From: Plantibacter sp. Leaf314
Lineage (GTDB): Bacteria > Actinomycetota > Actinomycetes > Actinomycetales > Microbacteriaceae
Length of the DNA stretch: 64,000 nt
Reading direction: 5' to 3'
NCBI RefSeq assembly: GCF_001423185.1
Contig: NZ_LMOB01000002.1
Coordinates: forward strand, 478,329-542,328
Shown piece by piece: positions 16,672 to 24,602 of this stretch; the stretch's first letter is position 1; each line of letters opens with the position of its first letter. The notes beneath the pieces were generated by a model. It searched no databases and was not told the origin of the DNA. It saw only the letters and a program-made list of their open reading frames with translations. Made by a program: the position numbers and the translations under genes.

Positions 16672-17520
16672 ATGCCCGTCCCGTTCCTGCACTCGCCCAA
16701 CGTCCTCTTCGACACCGTCGTACAGGGCACCCGGCGTCTGTCCCCCGGCTTCGTGCGGGTGACCCTCGGCGACCCGTCGCTGGCGGACTTCGCCCCCTAC
16801 GAGCAGGATCAGCGCATCAAGATCCTCCTGCCGGATGGCGACGGCACCTATCCGGACGGACTCCGCGGTGGCCAACCCGAGCACGAGTGGCGACGGGCCT
16901 GGCGTGCCCTGCCAGCGGCGGAACGCCCGGTCATGCGGAGTTACACCGCGCACCGGGTCCGGCCCGGCCGGCACGAACTCGACCTCGACGTCTTCATCCA
17001 CGACCCGGCGGGCCCGGCCAGCCGCTGGGCGCTCGGCGCGAGCACCGGGGACCACCTGCTCGTCTCCGGGCCGGACCTCCGCCGCGGCGACCCGACGCAC
17101 GGCGTCCAGTGGGCGCCGGGAACCGCGACGACCGTCCTCCTCGCGGCAGACGAGACGGCCTTCCCCGCCGTCGACGGCATCCTGCGCTCCCTCGGCGAGG
17201 ACGCGCACGCACACCTCATCCTCGAGGCCGGAGACCCGGCCGACCTGGCCCTCCTGCAGCCGCTGCCCGAGCGGCACCGGGTCGAGGTCCACGAACGCGG
17301 AGGCCGGGCGGGCGGTGACGCCCTCGTCGACGCGGTCGAGCGGTGGCTCCGCGCACACGGTGCGCACGTCGCGACGCTCGGCCACGACTTCGCCGCCTGG
17401 TTGGTGACGGAGAGCACCAGGGTCCCACTCCTGCGAGCCGCGACGACCGCCCACGGCATCGCCCCTGAACGGGTCCACACCCAGGGCTACTGGAACGCCC
17501 GGCCAAGGACCACCGACTGA
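16672..17520 (+). CDS. Siderophore-interacting protein (FAD-dependent ferric reductase)
   Basis: 282 residues, SIP/ViuB family. The N-terminal FAD-binding beta-barrel has RVTLGDPSLADF and RSYTAHRVRP (the flavin-binding RxYT motif, about 88-91). The C-terminal SIP domain has LLAADETAFPAV and ends GYWNARPR, the family's W-rich tail. It releases iron from imported ferric siderophores in the cytoplasm. It precedes the ABC importer genes by 59 bases, in which the iron box lies. Confidence 0.9.
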   Translation: MPVPFLHSPNVLFDTVVQGTRRLSPGFVRVTLGDPSLADFAPYEQDQRIKILLPDGDGTYPDGLRGGQPEHEWRRAWRALPAAERPVMRSYTAHRVRPGRHELDLDVFIHDPAGPASRWALGASTGDHLLVSGPDLRRGDPTHGVQWAPGTATTVLLAADETAFPAVDGILRSLGEDAHAHLILEAGDPADLALLQPLPERHRVEVHERGGRAGGDALVDAVERWLRAHGAHVATLGHDFAAWLVTESTRVPLLRAATTAHGIAPERVHTQGYWNARPRTTD

Positions 17521-17521
17521 C

Positions 17522-17540
17522 AAAGGTTATGCTTGCCTTA
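17522..17540 (+). promoter_or_regulatory. IdeR/DtxR-like iron box
   Basis: AAAGGTTATGCTTGCCTTA matches the actinobacterial IdeR/DmdR consensus (TTAGGTTAGSCTAACCTAA) at 13 of 19 positions, including the AGGTTA half. It lies 40 bases before the GTG of the substrate-binding protein gene, so uptake should be repressed by iron. Confidence 0.75.
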
Positions 17541-17579
17541 CCCGGTCGCGTCGATCGCGACCCGTTCGAAAGGTGACCA

Positions 17580-18515
17580 GTGCCACTCCCCCTCGTCCGC
17601 CGCCGACGGCTCGCCGCCGTCGCCGCCCTCGCCGTCGCCGCCCTGAGCCTGGCCGCCTGCAGCAGCTCGAGCGCCTCCACACCCTCGGACGCCGCCACGA
17701 GCGCCACCCACGTGATGAAGCACGCCCACGGCGAGAGCACCATCCCGGACAGCCCGAAGCGGGTCGTCGTCCTCGAGCCGGTCCAGCTCGACACGACGGT
17801 CGCCCTCGGCATCACCCCGGTGGGCGCGGCCGTGCTGAACGAGACGGCCGGCGTGCCCGCGTACCTGGGGAAGCAGGCCGCCGACATCCCGACCGTCGGG
17901 ACCGTGGCCGAGCCGAACGTGCAGCTGATCGCCGCGGCGAAACCCGACCTCATCATCGGCACCGAGTCGCGCCACTCGGCCCTGTACGACCAGCTGTCCG
18001 AGATCGCTCCGACGGTGTTCATGGCGACGCAGACCGACCCGTGGCGGGACAACGTGCGCTTCGTGGCAGAGGCACTCGGCAAGCCGGACGGCGCCGACGA
18101 ACTCCTCGACGCCTACGACGCACGCTGCGCCGAGATCGCGACGAAGCACGACACCGCCGGCAAGACCGCACAGCTCATCCGCCCGCGCGACGGCGTCCTG
18201 ACGCTCTACGGCCCCACCTCCTTCGCCGGCAGCACGCTCGAGTGCGCCGGGTTCACCACGCCCGAGCACGCCTGGGAGGACATCTCCCTCGACCTCTCGC
18301 CCGAGCGGGTCCTCGAAGCGACCGCCGACCAGGTGTTCGTGACGAGTGTCGACCCCGACGACGCCTCGACCATGCCGGCCTCCCTCACCGCGAACACGGA
18401 CGCGTTCCCGGAGCTGCACCTCGTCGACCAGTCGTTCTGGATCACCGGCGTCGGTCCCCTCGGCGGCATGGCCGTGCTCGACGACCTCGACCGGCTGCTG
18501 TCCGCGGAGTCGTGA
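17580..18515 (+). CDS. Iron-siderophore ABC transporter substrate-binding lipoprotein
   Basis: 311 residues, FecB/FepB type. The signal peptide is RRRRLAAVAALAVAALSLAAC, with lipobox LAAC and Cys27 as lipid-anchored residue. The PKRVVVLEP start of the periplasmic-binding fold and the NVQLIAAAKPDLIIG motif follow. GTG 17580 is preceded by AAAGGTGA. It captures ferric siderophore outside the membrane for the two FecCD permeases, with which it overlaps (GTGA at 18512-18515). Confidence 0.9.
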   Translation: MPLPLVRRRRLAAVAALAVAALSLAACSSSSASTPSDAATSATHVMKHAHGESTIPDSPKRVVVLEPVQLDTTVALGITPVGAAVLNETAGVPAYLGKQAADIPTVGTVAEPNVQLIAAAKPDLIIGTESRHSALYDQLSEIAPTVFMATQTDPWRDNVRFVAEALGKPDGADELLDAYDARCAEIATKHDTAGKTAQLIRPRDGVLTLYGPTSFAGSTLECAGFTTPEHAWEDISLDLSPERVLEATADQVFVTSVDPDDASTMPASLTANTDAFPELHLVDQSFWITGVGPLGGMAVLDDLDRLLSAES

Positions 18516-19597
18516 CGGACAGCGTCACGACCGGCGCCATCGCGACGACCGATCCTGCCGGACGGGCCACGACGGACCCCCGGCCCGGCTTGCGGACGCC
18601 TCACCGACGGCATCGGTTCATCCCGCTGTTCGCCGGGCTCGGAGCGCTCGTGCTGGCCGTCGTCCTGTCGCTCCTCGTCGGCGCGAACCCGGTCAGCCCC
18701 GACGCGGTCTGGTCGGCACTCACCGGCGCAGGTTCCGGCGAGGCGCGGTTCGTCGTCTGGGACCAGCGGGTGCCGCGGACCATCGCAGCGCTCGCCGTCG
18801 GCGCCTCCCTGGGTGTCGCGGGAGCGCTCATGCAGGCGTTCACCCGCAACCCCCTCGCCGACCCCGGCATCCTCGGGGTCAACGCCGGGGCCGGGTTCGC
18901 CGTCGCCGCCGGCCTGGCGTTCCTCGGCGTCACGGCACCGAGCGAGATCGCCTGGCTCGCCTGCGGTGGCGCGCTCGTCGTCACCCTCGTCGTCTACACG
19001 ATCGGCTCGGGCGGACGCGAGCGGTCGTCCGCCGCCCGCCTGACCGTGACGGGTGTGGCGTTCGGCGCCGTGCTCGCCGGCCTGACGACGGGGATCGCCA
19101 TCACCCACCCCGACGCCTTCGACCGCATGCGCGGCTGGAACGCAGGGAGCCTCCTCGAACGCGACCTCGGCGTCGTCGTGCCCGTGCTCCCGTTCCTCGC
19201 GGCGGGGCTCGTCCTGGCGGCGGCGAGCGCCCGCAGTCTCAACGCGATCGCCCTCGGTCCCGACGTGGCTCGCGCGCAGGGGGTCAGCGTCGGCCGGAAT
19301 CGCGTCCTGGTGCTCGCGGCCGTCACCCTGCTCGCCGGCGGGGCGACCGCGATCGCCGGGCCGATCGCCTTCGTCGGCCTCGTCGTCCCCCACCTCGTGC
19401 GATGGACGGTCGGGAGCGATCAGCGCCGCATCCTCGCCGGCTCGGTCGTCGTCGGCTGCGTCCTCGTGCTCTGCTCCGACGTGGTCGGCCGGATCGCGGT
19501 GCTCCCCGGCGAGATGCCCGTCGGACTCGTGACCGCCTTCGTGGGCGCCCCCGTCCTCATCGCGCTCGCCCGGCGCAGGACGGCGTCAGGACTGTGA
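18512..19597 (+). CDS. FecCD family iron-siderophore ABC permease (first)
   Basis: 361 residues from GTG 18512, which overlaps the substrate-binding stop by four bases. FecCD features: PRTIAALAVGASLGVAGALMQAFTRNPLADPGILGVNAGAGF, about ten membrane segments, and the late AIAGPIAFVGLVVPHLVRW segment that contacts the ATPase. The longer open frame upstream is a shadow in the substrate-binding gene. Confidence 0.9.
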   Translation: MTDSVTTGAIATTDPAGRATTDPRPGLRTPHRRHRFIPLFAGLGALVLAVVLSLLVGANPVSPDAVWSALTGAGSGEARFVVWDQRVPRTIAALAVGASLGVAGALMQAFTRNPLADPGILGVNAGAGFAVAAGLAFLGVTAPSEIAWLACGGALVVTLVVYTIGSGGRERSSAARLTVTGVAFGAVLAGLTTGIAITHPDAFDRMRGWNAGSLLERDLGVVVPVLPFLAAGLVLAAASARSLNAIALGPDVARAQGVSVGRNRVLVLAAVTLLAGGATAIAGPIAFVGLVVPHLVRWTVGSDQRRILAGSVVVGCVLVLCSDVVGRIAVLPGEMPVGLVTAFVGAPVLIALARRRTASGL

Positions 19598-20622
19598 CCG
19601 CGATCCGTGAACGGGCGGCGGACGTGCCGCGCACCAGGAATCGGCCGGCACCGCGCCTGCTCATCGTCTGCGGCGCGGCCCTGTTGCTGATCGTCGTCGC
19701 GGCCATCGCCGGTCTCGCCCTCGGCGACTACCCGCTGAGCGCCGAGGAGGTGCTCGGTGTCCTCTCCGGCCGGGTCGACGGCCTCGCCCGCACCGTGGTG
19801 CTCGAGTGGCGACTGCCGCGGGTCCTCGCCGCGATCGGCTTCGGCGCGGCGCTCGCCCTGTCCGGTGCGATCTTCCAGACGCTCACGCGGAACCCGCTGG
19901 CGAGCCCCGACATCATCGGTCTCGCCAACGGCTCCTTCACCGGCATGCTCGTGGCGCTCCTCCTCCTCGGCGGCGGCTGGCCGGCCCTCATGGCCGGTTC
20001 CCTGATCGGCGGCCTGGCCGCTGCGGTCGCGATCTTCCTCCTCGCCCTGCGGCAGGGCTTGTCGGGCTTCCGCTTCATCGTCGTCGGCATCGGCGTCTCG
20101 GCCATGCTCGCCGCGTTCAACAGCTGGCTCCTCCTCCGAGCCGACCTCGACGTCGCCCTCTTCGCCGCCGCCTGGGGCGCCGGCACCCTGAACACCGCGA
20201 CCGCGACGGTGGTCTGGCCGGCCCTCGGCTGCCTGCTGGTCCTGTTCGCATTGCTCCCGCTCGTCGCCCGCCCGCTCCGCCAGCTCGAGCTCGGTGACGA
20301 CGTGGCCGCCGCGACCGGGGTGCGCCTCACCCGCGAACGCGCGATCCTCATCGGCATGGCCGTCGCCCTCGTGAGCGCGGTGACCGCCGTCGCCGGGCCG
20401 ATCGCGTTCATCGCCCTGGCTGCCCCGCAGATCGCCCGCCGCCTGACCCGGTCACCGGGCATCCCGCTCGTCGCGACGGCGCTCGTCGGTGGGGTCCTGC
20501 TGCTCGGGTCCGACCTCGTCGCCCAGCATCTGATCCCGCTGACGGTTCCGGTGGGCGTCGTCACGGTGGTGATCGGCGGGCTCTACCTCACACAGCTGCT
20601 CCTCCGCGAGCGCCGGCGCTGA
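19594..20622 (+). CDS. FecCD family iron-siderophore ABC permease (second)
   Basis: 342 residues from GTG 19594, again a GTGA overlap with the previous stop. It shows the same family motifs (LPRVLAAIGFGAALALSGAIFQ, NPLASPDIIGLANG, AVAGPIAFIALAAPQIARRL). It pairs with the first permease to form the membrane channel. The expected ATPase gene (FepC/FecE type) does not follow; the next gene is on the other strand. Confidence 0.9.
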   Translation: MTAIRERAADVPRTRNRPAPRLLIVCGAALLLIVVAAIAGLALGDYPLSAEEVLGVLSGRVDGLARTVVLEWRLPRVLAAIGFGAALALSGAIFQTLTRNPLASPDIIGLANGSFTGMLVALLLLGGGWPALMAGSLIGGLAAAVAIFLLALRQGLSGFRFIVVGIGVSAMLAAFNSWLLLRADLDVALFAAAWGAGTLNTATATVVWPALGCLLVLFALLPLVARPLRQLELGDDVAAATGVRLTRERAILIGMAVALVSAVTAVAGPIAFIALAAPQIARRLTRSPGIPLVATALVGGVLLLGSDLVAQHLIPLTVPVGVVTVVIGGLYLTQLLLRERRR

Positions 20623-20671
20623 GGGATCGGCGCGGAGGGTCGGCGCTGAGGGGTCAGCGCGGAGGGGTCGG
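20614..20671. repeat. Short imperfect tandem repeat at the end of the iron operon
   Basis: Four imperfect units of about 14 bases (GGCGCTGAGGGGT / GGCGCGGAGGGT) run from the end of the second permease gene into the gap before the XRE gene. Probably slippage; no function visible. Confidence 0.6.
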
Positions 20672-20682
20672 CACCGGACGGC

Positions 20683-20922
20683 TCAGGGTGCGGCGTCGAG
20701 CTCGAGCAGCTCGCCGATCTCGCAGTCGAGCGCGCGGCAGATGGCGGTGAGGGTCGAGAACCGGATCGCCTTCGCGCGGTCGTTCTTGAGCACCGACAGG
20801 TTCACCACGCTCACCCCGACGAGCTCGCTGAGTCGGGCGAGGGTGAGGCCGCGGTCGGCGAGCAACCGGTCGAGGGTGCAGTGCACCCCGGTCGCCGCGT
20901 CGTCGTCGATGGCCGGGACCAT
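20683..20922 (-). CDS. Small XRE/Cro-CI-type HTH regulator (YozG-like)
   Basis: 79 residues, almost all of it the HTH: CTLDRLLADRGLTLARLSELVGVS...LSVLKNDRAKAIRFSTLTAICRALDC, ending GELLEL. Regulators of this size are commonly co-encoded with DUF2975 membrane proteins. ATG 20922 overlaps the last base of the DUF2975 stop region, so the two genes are coupled. It probably represses its own promoter at about 21586-21618. Confidence 0.85.
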   Translation of the reverse strand: MVPAIDDDAATGVHCTLDRLLADRGLTLARLSELVGVSVVNLSVLKNDRAKAIRFSTLTAICRALDCEIGELLELDAAP

Positions 20923-21572
20923 CAGACGAGCCCCTCGGTGTCGGCGCGCAGTCGCTCGCCGGCACGGAACGCGATCGCGAGGCCGCCGACCGCCATGGCG
21001 ACGAGCACGGGGACCCAGGTGAGTGGGTACGGGGTTCCCTCCACCGCACCGTCGGTCGCGACCGCGAGCGCGCCGTTCGACGCCATCGTGCCGAACCAGG
21101 TGTCCGCGATCCACCCGCAGAGGATGGCGATGGAGGCGATCGAGAGCAGGCGTGCGTTGCCGGGCGCGAAGGCGTCGCCGCGCAGCAGGCGGCGGAAGAA
21201 CCTGAACCCGCAGACGATGACGACGAGGTTCGCGATCGCCGGCAGGATCGCGGCGAGCAGGACACACACGAAGGTCACGACCGGGAGGTCGACCACGACG
21301 ATCGAACCCTGGTCGACCGTGACGGAGCCGGCTCCCGCTGCGCCCGGCAGGGCCACGTCGACGGCGTCGAAGAACACGGGGACCCGGGTCCCGTCGGTGC
21401 CGAAGACGTCGAGCAGCCGGAGGACGAGGATGACGACGACGGCTCCTGCGGCGGCGACGGCGGCACCGAGCACGGACACGAGGTCGTTGCGGTTGGAGCG
21501 CTGGGTCTTCGCCGCCTGCCAGGCGGCGTGGTCGAAGCCGGACGGCGTCGGGCGATCGGTGGAGTCGGTCAT
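20922..21572 (-). CDS. DUF2975 membrane protein
   Basis: 216 residues from ATG 21572 (MTDSTDRPTPSG); ATG 21578 and 21587 are in-frame alternatives. Four predicted membrane segments (VLGAAVAAAGAVVVILVLRLL, PVVTFVCVLLAAILPAIANLVVIVCGF, LLSIASIAILCGWIADTWF, TWVPVLVAMAVGGLAIAF). The RRLLRGDAFAPGNARLLSIAS loop is the DUF2975 signature. Function unknown; the family is always seen with a small XRE protein, as here. Confidence 0.8.
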   Translation of the reverse strand: MTDSTDRPTPSGFDHAAWQAAKTQRSNRNDLVSVLGAAVAAAGAVVVILVLRLLDVFGTDGTRVPVFFDAVDVALPGAAGAGSVTVDQGSIVVVDLPVVTFVCVLLAAILPAIANLVVIVCGFRFFRRLLRGDAFAPGNARLLSIASIAILCGWIADTWFGTMASNGALAVATDGAVEGTPYPLTWVPVLVAMAVGGLAIAFRAGERLRADTEGLV

Positions 21573-21585
21573 GATCATCACATCC

Positions 21586-21618
21586 ATATCGATTGTCGTT
21601 GGTATCGATAAACGATAT
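21586..21618. promoter_or_regulatory. AT-rich TATCGAT repeats, candidate XRE operator
   Basis: In otherwise G/C-rich DNA, ATATCGAT (21586-21593) and TATCGATAAACGATAT (21603-21618) form direct and inverted repeats around the DUF2975 start. On the minus strand the second reads ATATCGTTTATCGATA. The likely binder is the XRE protein of the same operon. Confidence 0.6.
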
Positions 21619-21690
21619 GTCGAGATCGTCCGGAGCGCAAGTCCGGCCCCCTGGATCACCCCTGGATCACCCCCAGGATCGCCCCTGCGG

Positions 21691-22026
21691 TCACTCGTCG
21701 AGCGCGTCGAGCTCCTCGAGCGCCGCCTCAGCGCGTTCGAGCCGTGCCGCCTCGGGCTCCTCCCACCAGGTCGGACCACGTTCACCGAGCCCGTGTTTCG
21801 CGAGGCCGACCCGACGGCGTGCGGCAGCCACAGCCTCCTCGTCGCCCGCGCGCTTCGCGACCCCGACGCCCGAGCGGCCACGGCCGAGGTGCGACTGCAG
21901 CGCGGCGACGAGGTCCTCCGGCAGGCTCGGGTCGGTGCGACGCCAGCGTCGACCCTTCACGACGAACCAGTGCTCGTCCTCCGCCGGTCCGCCCTCCTCC
22001 GGCCCGTCATCCGAACGCGGCGTCAC
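21691..22026 (-). CDS. Conserved small actinobacterial protein, function unknown
   Basis: 111 residues, charged, no membrane segment. Key stretches are DEHWFVVKGRRWRRTDPSLP, LVAALQSHLGRGRSGVGVAKRAGDEEAVAAARRRVGLAKHGLGERGPTWWE and an Ala/Glu-rich C-terminal helix. Proteins of this pattern are common single-copy genes in high-GC actinobacteria. I do not know a function; helix content suggests a small soluble nucleic-acid- or protein-binding protein. Confidence 0.75.
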   Translation of the reverse strand: MTPRSDDGPEEGGPAEDEHWFVVKGRRWRRTDPSLPEDLVAALQSHLGRGRSGVGVAKRAGDEEAVAAARRRVGLAKHGLGERGPTWWEEPEAARLERAEAALEELDALDE

Positions 22027-22107
22027 GGACGCCTCCCGGAGACGACGCAGGGCCCGGTCCCCCGCAGACGCGGACGGGACCGGACCCTGGTGGTCATGAT
22101 CGGTCGA

Positions 22108-22413
22108 TCAGCCCTTGACGGCGTCGAGCACGCCGGCCCAGCCGAACGAGGAGATCGCGTCGGCGAACGTGGAGTCGCCGCGTCCCTCGCCGAGCTGCTT
22201 GCCTGCAGCGTCGCGGACGACGACCGTGTGGTCCTTCTCGGCCTCGGTGCCGTTGCCCTCTTCGACGAAGTCGATGTGGATCTCGGTGTCGCCGAGGGTG
22301 CCGGTGACCGTGGTCGTCGCGTCCTGCTCGGTGGTCTTCGTCGTGAGGAACGGGCCGCCGCCGAGTGCCGCGAGCGCCTCGTTGATCTGGTTGATGAGCG
22401 ATGAGGTGTTCAT
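22108..22413 (-). CDS. Hypothetical protein
   Basis: 101 residues from ATG 22413, preceded by AGGGAGAG. It reads MNTSSLINQINEALAALGG... followed by an acidic, Thr-rich beta-type segment (TTTVTGTLGDTEIHIDFVEEGN) and ends SSFGWAGVLDAVKG. Low pI, no signal or membrane segment. Not recognised; the start is firm because upstream frame sequence is Arg/Cys-rich shadow. Confidence 0.65.
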   Translation of the reverse strand: MNTSSLINQINEALAALGGGPFLTTKTTEQDATTTVTGTLGDTEIHIDFVEEGNGTEAEKDHTVVVRDAAGKQLGEGRGDSTFADAISSFGWAGVLDAVKG

Positions 22414-22485
22414 GTGTCTCTCCCTGCGGTCGTGAAGCCTCCAGGGTAGTGAGCGGACCCGAGAACGGCAGGAGCATGGCGTTCG

Positions 22486-22500
22486 CGCACGAGATGTGCG
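22486..22500. promoter_or_regulatory. Inverted repeat in a 245-bp divergent gap
   Basis: CGCAC-GAGAT-GTGCG lies in the 22414-22658 gap between two divergent genes; a GATAGG (22499-22504) next to it could be a weak -10. Nothing else notable is seen in this gap. Confidence 0.3.
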
Positions 22501-22658
22501 ATAGGACCAACCTGGCCTGCGCGCAGAGCAGAAGAAGCCGCTCCCGTCAACGGTCCCGCGCATCCAGGTGCGGTCGGAGCCGCGAGTCGTAGGCTGCGAG
22601 CCACGCAGACCGGCACCCCGACACCGACGGGCCGGTCGACGAGACGAAGGAGACCCCC

Positions 22659-23144
22659 ATGGCCGGAGACACCGACCCCTACACGACCCTCAACAAGCTG
22701 CTCGCGGACTTCCGCTTCGCGATGCTCACCACGGTGGACCTCGACGGCAAGCTCGTCGCCCACCCGCTCACCGTCCAGGAGCGCGAGTTCGACGGCGACC
22801 TGTGGTTCATCGTCGGCAAGGACGCCTCCGCCGTGCAGCAGCTCGACGTCAACCCGAACGCCGGCGTCACGCTGAGCTCGGACAGCTCGTGGGTGTCGCT
22901 CGCCGGCACCGCCGGACTCGTCGAGGACCACGCCAAGCTGGAAGAGCTGTGGAACAGCGTCGTCGAGGCCTGGTTCCCGGACGGCCCCTCCGACCCGCGC
23001 GTCGGTCTGCTGAAGTTCTCGGCCGACAGCGCCGAGTACTGGGACAGCCCCGGCGGCAAGATCGCGACCGCCGTCGCGTTCGTGAAGTCGAAGGTCACCG
23101 GCGAGACCTACGACGGCGGCGACAACGCGAAGCTCGACCTGTAA
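22659..23144 (+). CDS. Pyridoxamine 5'-phosphate oxidase-fold protein (general stress protein 26-like)
   Basis: 161 residues with the split-barrel flavin-binding fold: FRFAMLTTVDLDGKLVAHPLTVQ, then DLWFIVGKDASAVQQLDVNPNAGVTLS, and VSLAGTAGLVEDHAKLEELWNS...WFPDGPSDPRVGLLKF. That combination is the general stress protein 26 (Gsp26) subgroup. It probably binds FMN or F420 and acts on an unknown substrate under stress. ATG 22659 has GAAGGAGA upstream. Confidence 0.85.
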   Translation: MAGDTDPYTTLNKLLADFRFAMLTTVDLDGKLVAHPLTVQEREFDGDLWFIVGKDASAVQQLDVNPNAGVTLSSDSSWVSLAGTAGLVEDHAKLEELWNSVVEAWFPDGPSDPRVGLLKFSADSAEYWDSPGGKIATAVAFVKSKVTGETYDGGDNAKLDL

Positions 23145-23170
23145 GCAGGGCGTCAGCCAACGGCGCCGAC

Positions 23171-23216
23171 GCGCTCGTCCGCGAGCACCTCAGGCGCGCT
23201 CGTCCGCCAGCACCTC
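23171..23216. repeat. 21-bp direct duplication at the MocR 3' end
   Basis: GCGCTCGTCCGC-GAGCACCTC (23171-23191) and GCGCTCGTCCGC-CAGCACCTC (23196-23216) differ at one base and are 25 bp apart. The right copy encodes the protein's EVLADERA end; the left copy would encode the same words in another frame just past the stop, so a duplication has probably replaced the former C-terminus. Confidence 0.7.
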
Positions 23217-24602
23217 GCCCAGGATGCGGGCCGCTTCCTCGAAGCGGTCCGCATCCTCGCCGGAGTAGTTCAACCGGATGAAGGACCCGGCGGGTTCAGC
23301 GGGGAACCACTCGGCGCCGTCGGCGATGATGAGCCCGCGGCTCTCGCAGGAGCGCACCACCTGCGCCGCATCCGTGCCGTCCGGCAGTCGCCCCCACAGG
23401 TTCAGGCCGCCGGCGGGGACGAACCCGAGGTGGACCGTCGGCGCATGTTCGGCGAGGCTCGCGACGAGTCGGTCGCGTCGGGCACGCAGGCGGGGACGCA
23501 GGCCACGGAGGTGCGTCCGCCAACCGGGTTGGGTCACGACGTCGAGCGTCGCCGCCTGGAGCAGGCCACTGATGTACATGGACTCGGCGGACCGGTCCGC
23601 CAGGATCCGGTCGCGCGCCGGCCCCCTCGCGATGACCGCGGCGACCCGCAGCGACGGGGACACGCTCTTCGTCAACGACCGCAGGTAGATCACGTGTCCG
23701 TCGCCGTCGAGCGCGGCGAGGGGACGTGGCTCGGTGTCGATGGCGAGGTCGTGCGCCCAGTCGTCCTCGATGAGGAACGCGCCGTGGCGCCGCACGGACT
23801 CGAGGACCGCGAGTCCGGTCTCCTCCGGCCACTGCCCGCCGCTCGGATTGGCGAAGGTCGGCTGCGCATAGAAGGCGCGGGCTCCCGTGTCCTGGAAGGC
23901 GCGCTCCACGGCGTCCGGATCCGGCCCGGTCGGTCCGGTCGGCACGGGCACGAGCGTGACGCCGGCCTGCTCGGCCGCGAGGATCGCACCCCAGTAGCTC
24001 GGCGACTCGATGAGCATCGGCTGCCCTGGCCCCACGAGCGCCCGGAAGATCGAGCTGAGGCCGCTCTGACTGCCGGCGATCACGATGACGTCTCGAGCCG
24101 TCGCCGGGGTGACCCCGGGCGGCGTGACGGCTGCGAGTTCGGCGGCGAACCAGGCTTGGAGTCCGGGCGCTCCGGCTGCCGGCGAGCGGGTCATGGCGAC
24201 GTCGGTGCGGGCTGCGCGGGCCAGCGCCGCGCGGACGAGGCGTTCCGGGAGGAGTTCACGGGCCGGGTAGCCCGAGTGCAGCGCGATCGTGTCGGGCGCG
24301 ACCGACCGCTGAGCCGCGGACAGCGCACCGGGCCGCCAGGGCAGCGCACCGAGCGCGGCCGTCTGCCAGCCGTAGTCGACGGCTCGGTTGGTCCGCGCCG
24401 CCCGGACGAAGGTGCCGACCCCCGGCCGGCTCTCGACGAGCCCTCGCCCGGCGAGTTGCCGCATCGCGTTCTGCACGGTGACCGGACTCGCGCCGAACTC
24501 CCCGGTGAGCGCCCGGTTCGACGGCACCCGAGCGCCTGGCGGGGCGGCGGCGATCCAGGCGGTCATGGCCACGACGATCCGCTCGGTGCTATCGTTGTTC
24601 AT
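23190..24602 (-). CDS. MocR-type regulator: GntR HTH fused to PLP aminotransferase domain
   Basis: 470 residues. The N-terminal winged HTH has RVPSNRALTGEFGASPVTVQNAMRQL (about 25-50). The fold-type I aminotransferase domain has the PLP-binding Lys in LRSLTKSVSPSLR and the LIEDDWAHDL aspartate. MocR proteins sense PLP or amino acids and do not usually catalyse. It faces an EamA exporter gene whose ATG overlaps its own start codon, so it very likely controls that exporter. The last codons overlap a short direct duplication. Confidence 0.9.
   Translation of the reverse strand: MNNDSTERIVVAMTAWIAAAPPGARVPSNRALTGEFGASPVTVQNAMRQLAGRGLVESRPGVGTFVRAARTNRAVDYGWQTAALGALPWRPGALSAAQRSVAPDTIALHSGYPARELLPERLVRAALARAARTDVAMTRSPAAGAPGLQAWFAAELAAVTPPGVTPATARDVIVIAGSQSGLSSIFRALVGPGQPMLIESPSYWGAILAAEQAGVTLVPVPTGPTGPDPDAVERAFQDTGARAFYAQPTFANPSGGQWPEETGLAVLESVRRHGAFLIEDDWAHDLAIDTEPRPLAALDGDGHVIYLRSLTKSVSPSLRVAAVIARGPARDRILADRSAESMYISGLLQAATLDVVTQPGWRTHLRGLRPRLRARRDRLVASLAEHAPTVHLGFVPAGGLNLWGRLPDGTDAAQVVRSCESRGLIIADGAEWFPAEPAGSFIRLNYSGEDADRFEEAARILGEVLADERA

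Noticed and set aside
17573-18511. Upstream extension of the first FecCD permease
   Set aside because: The extension is an out-of-frame read of the substrate-binding lipoprotein gene; the real start is the GTG overlapping its stop.
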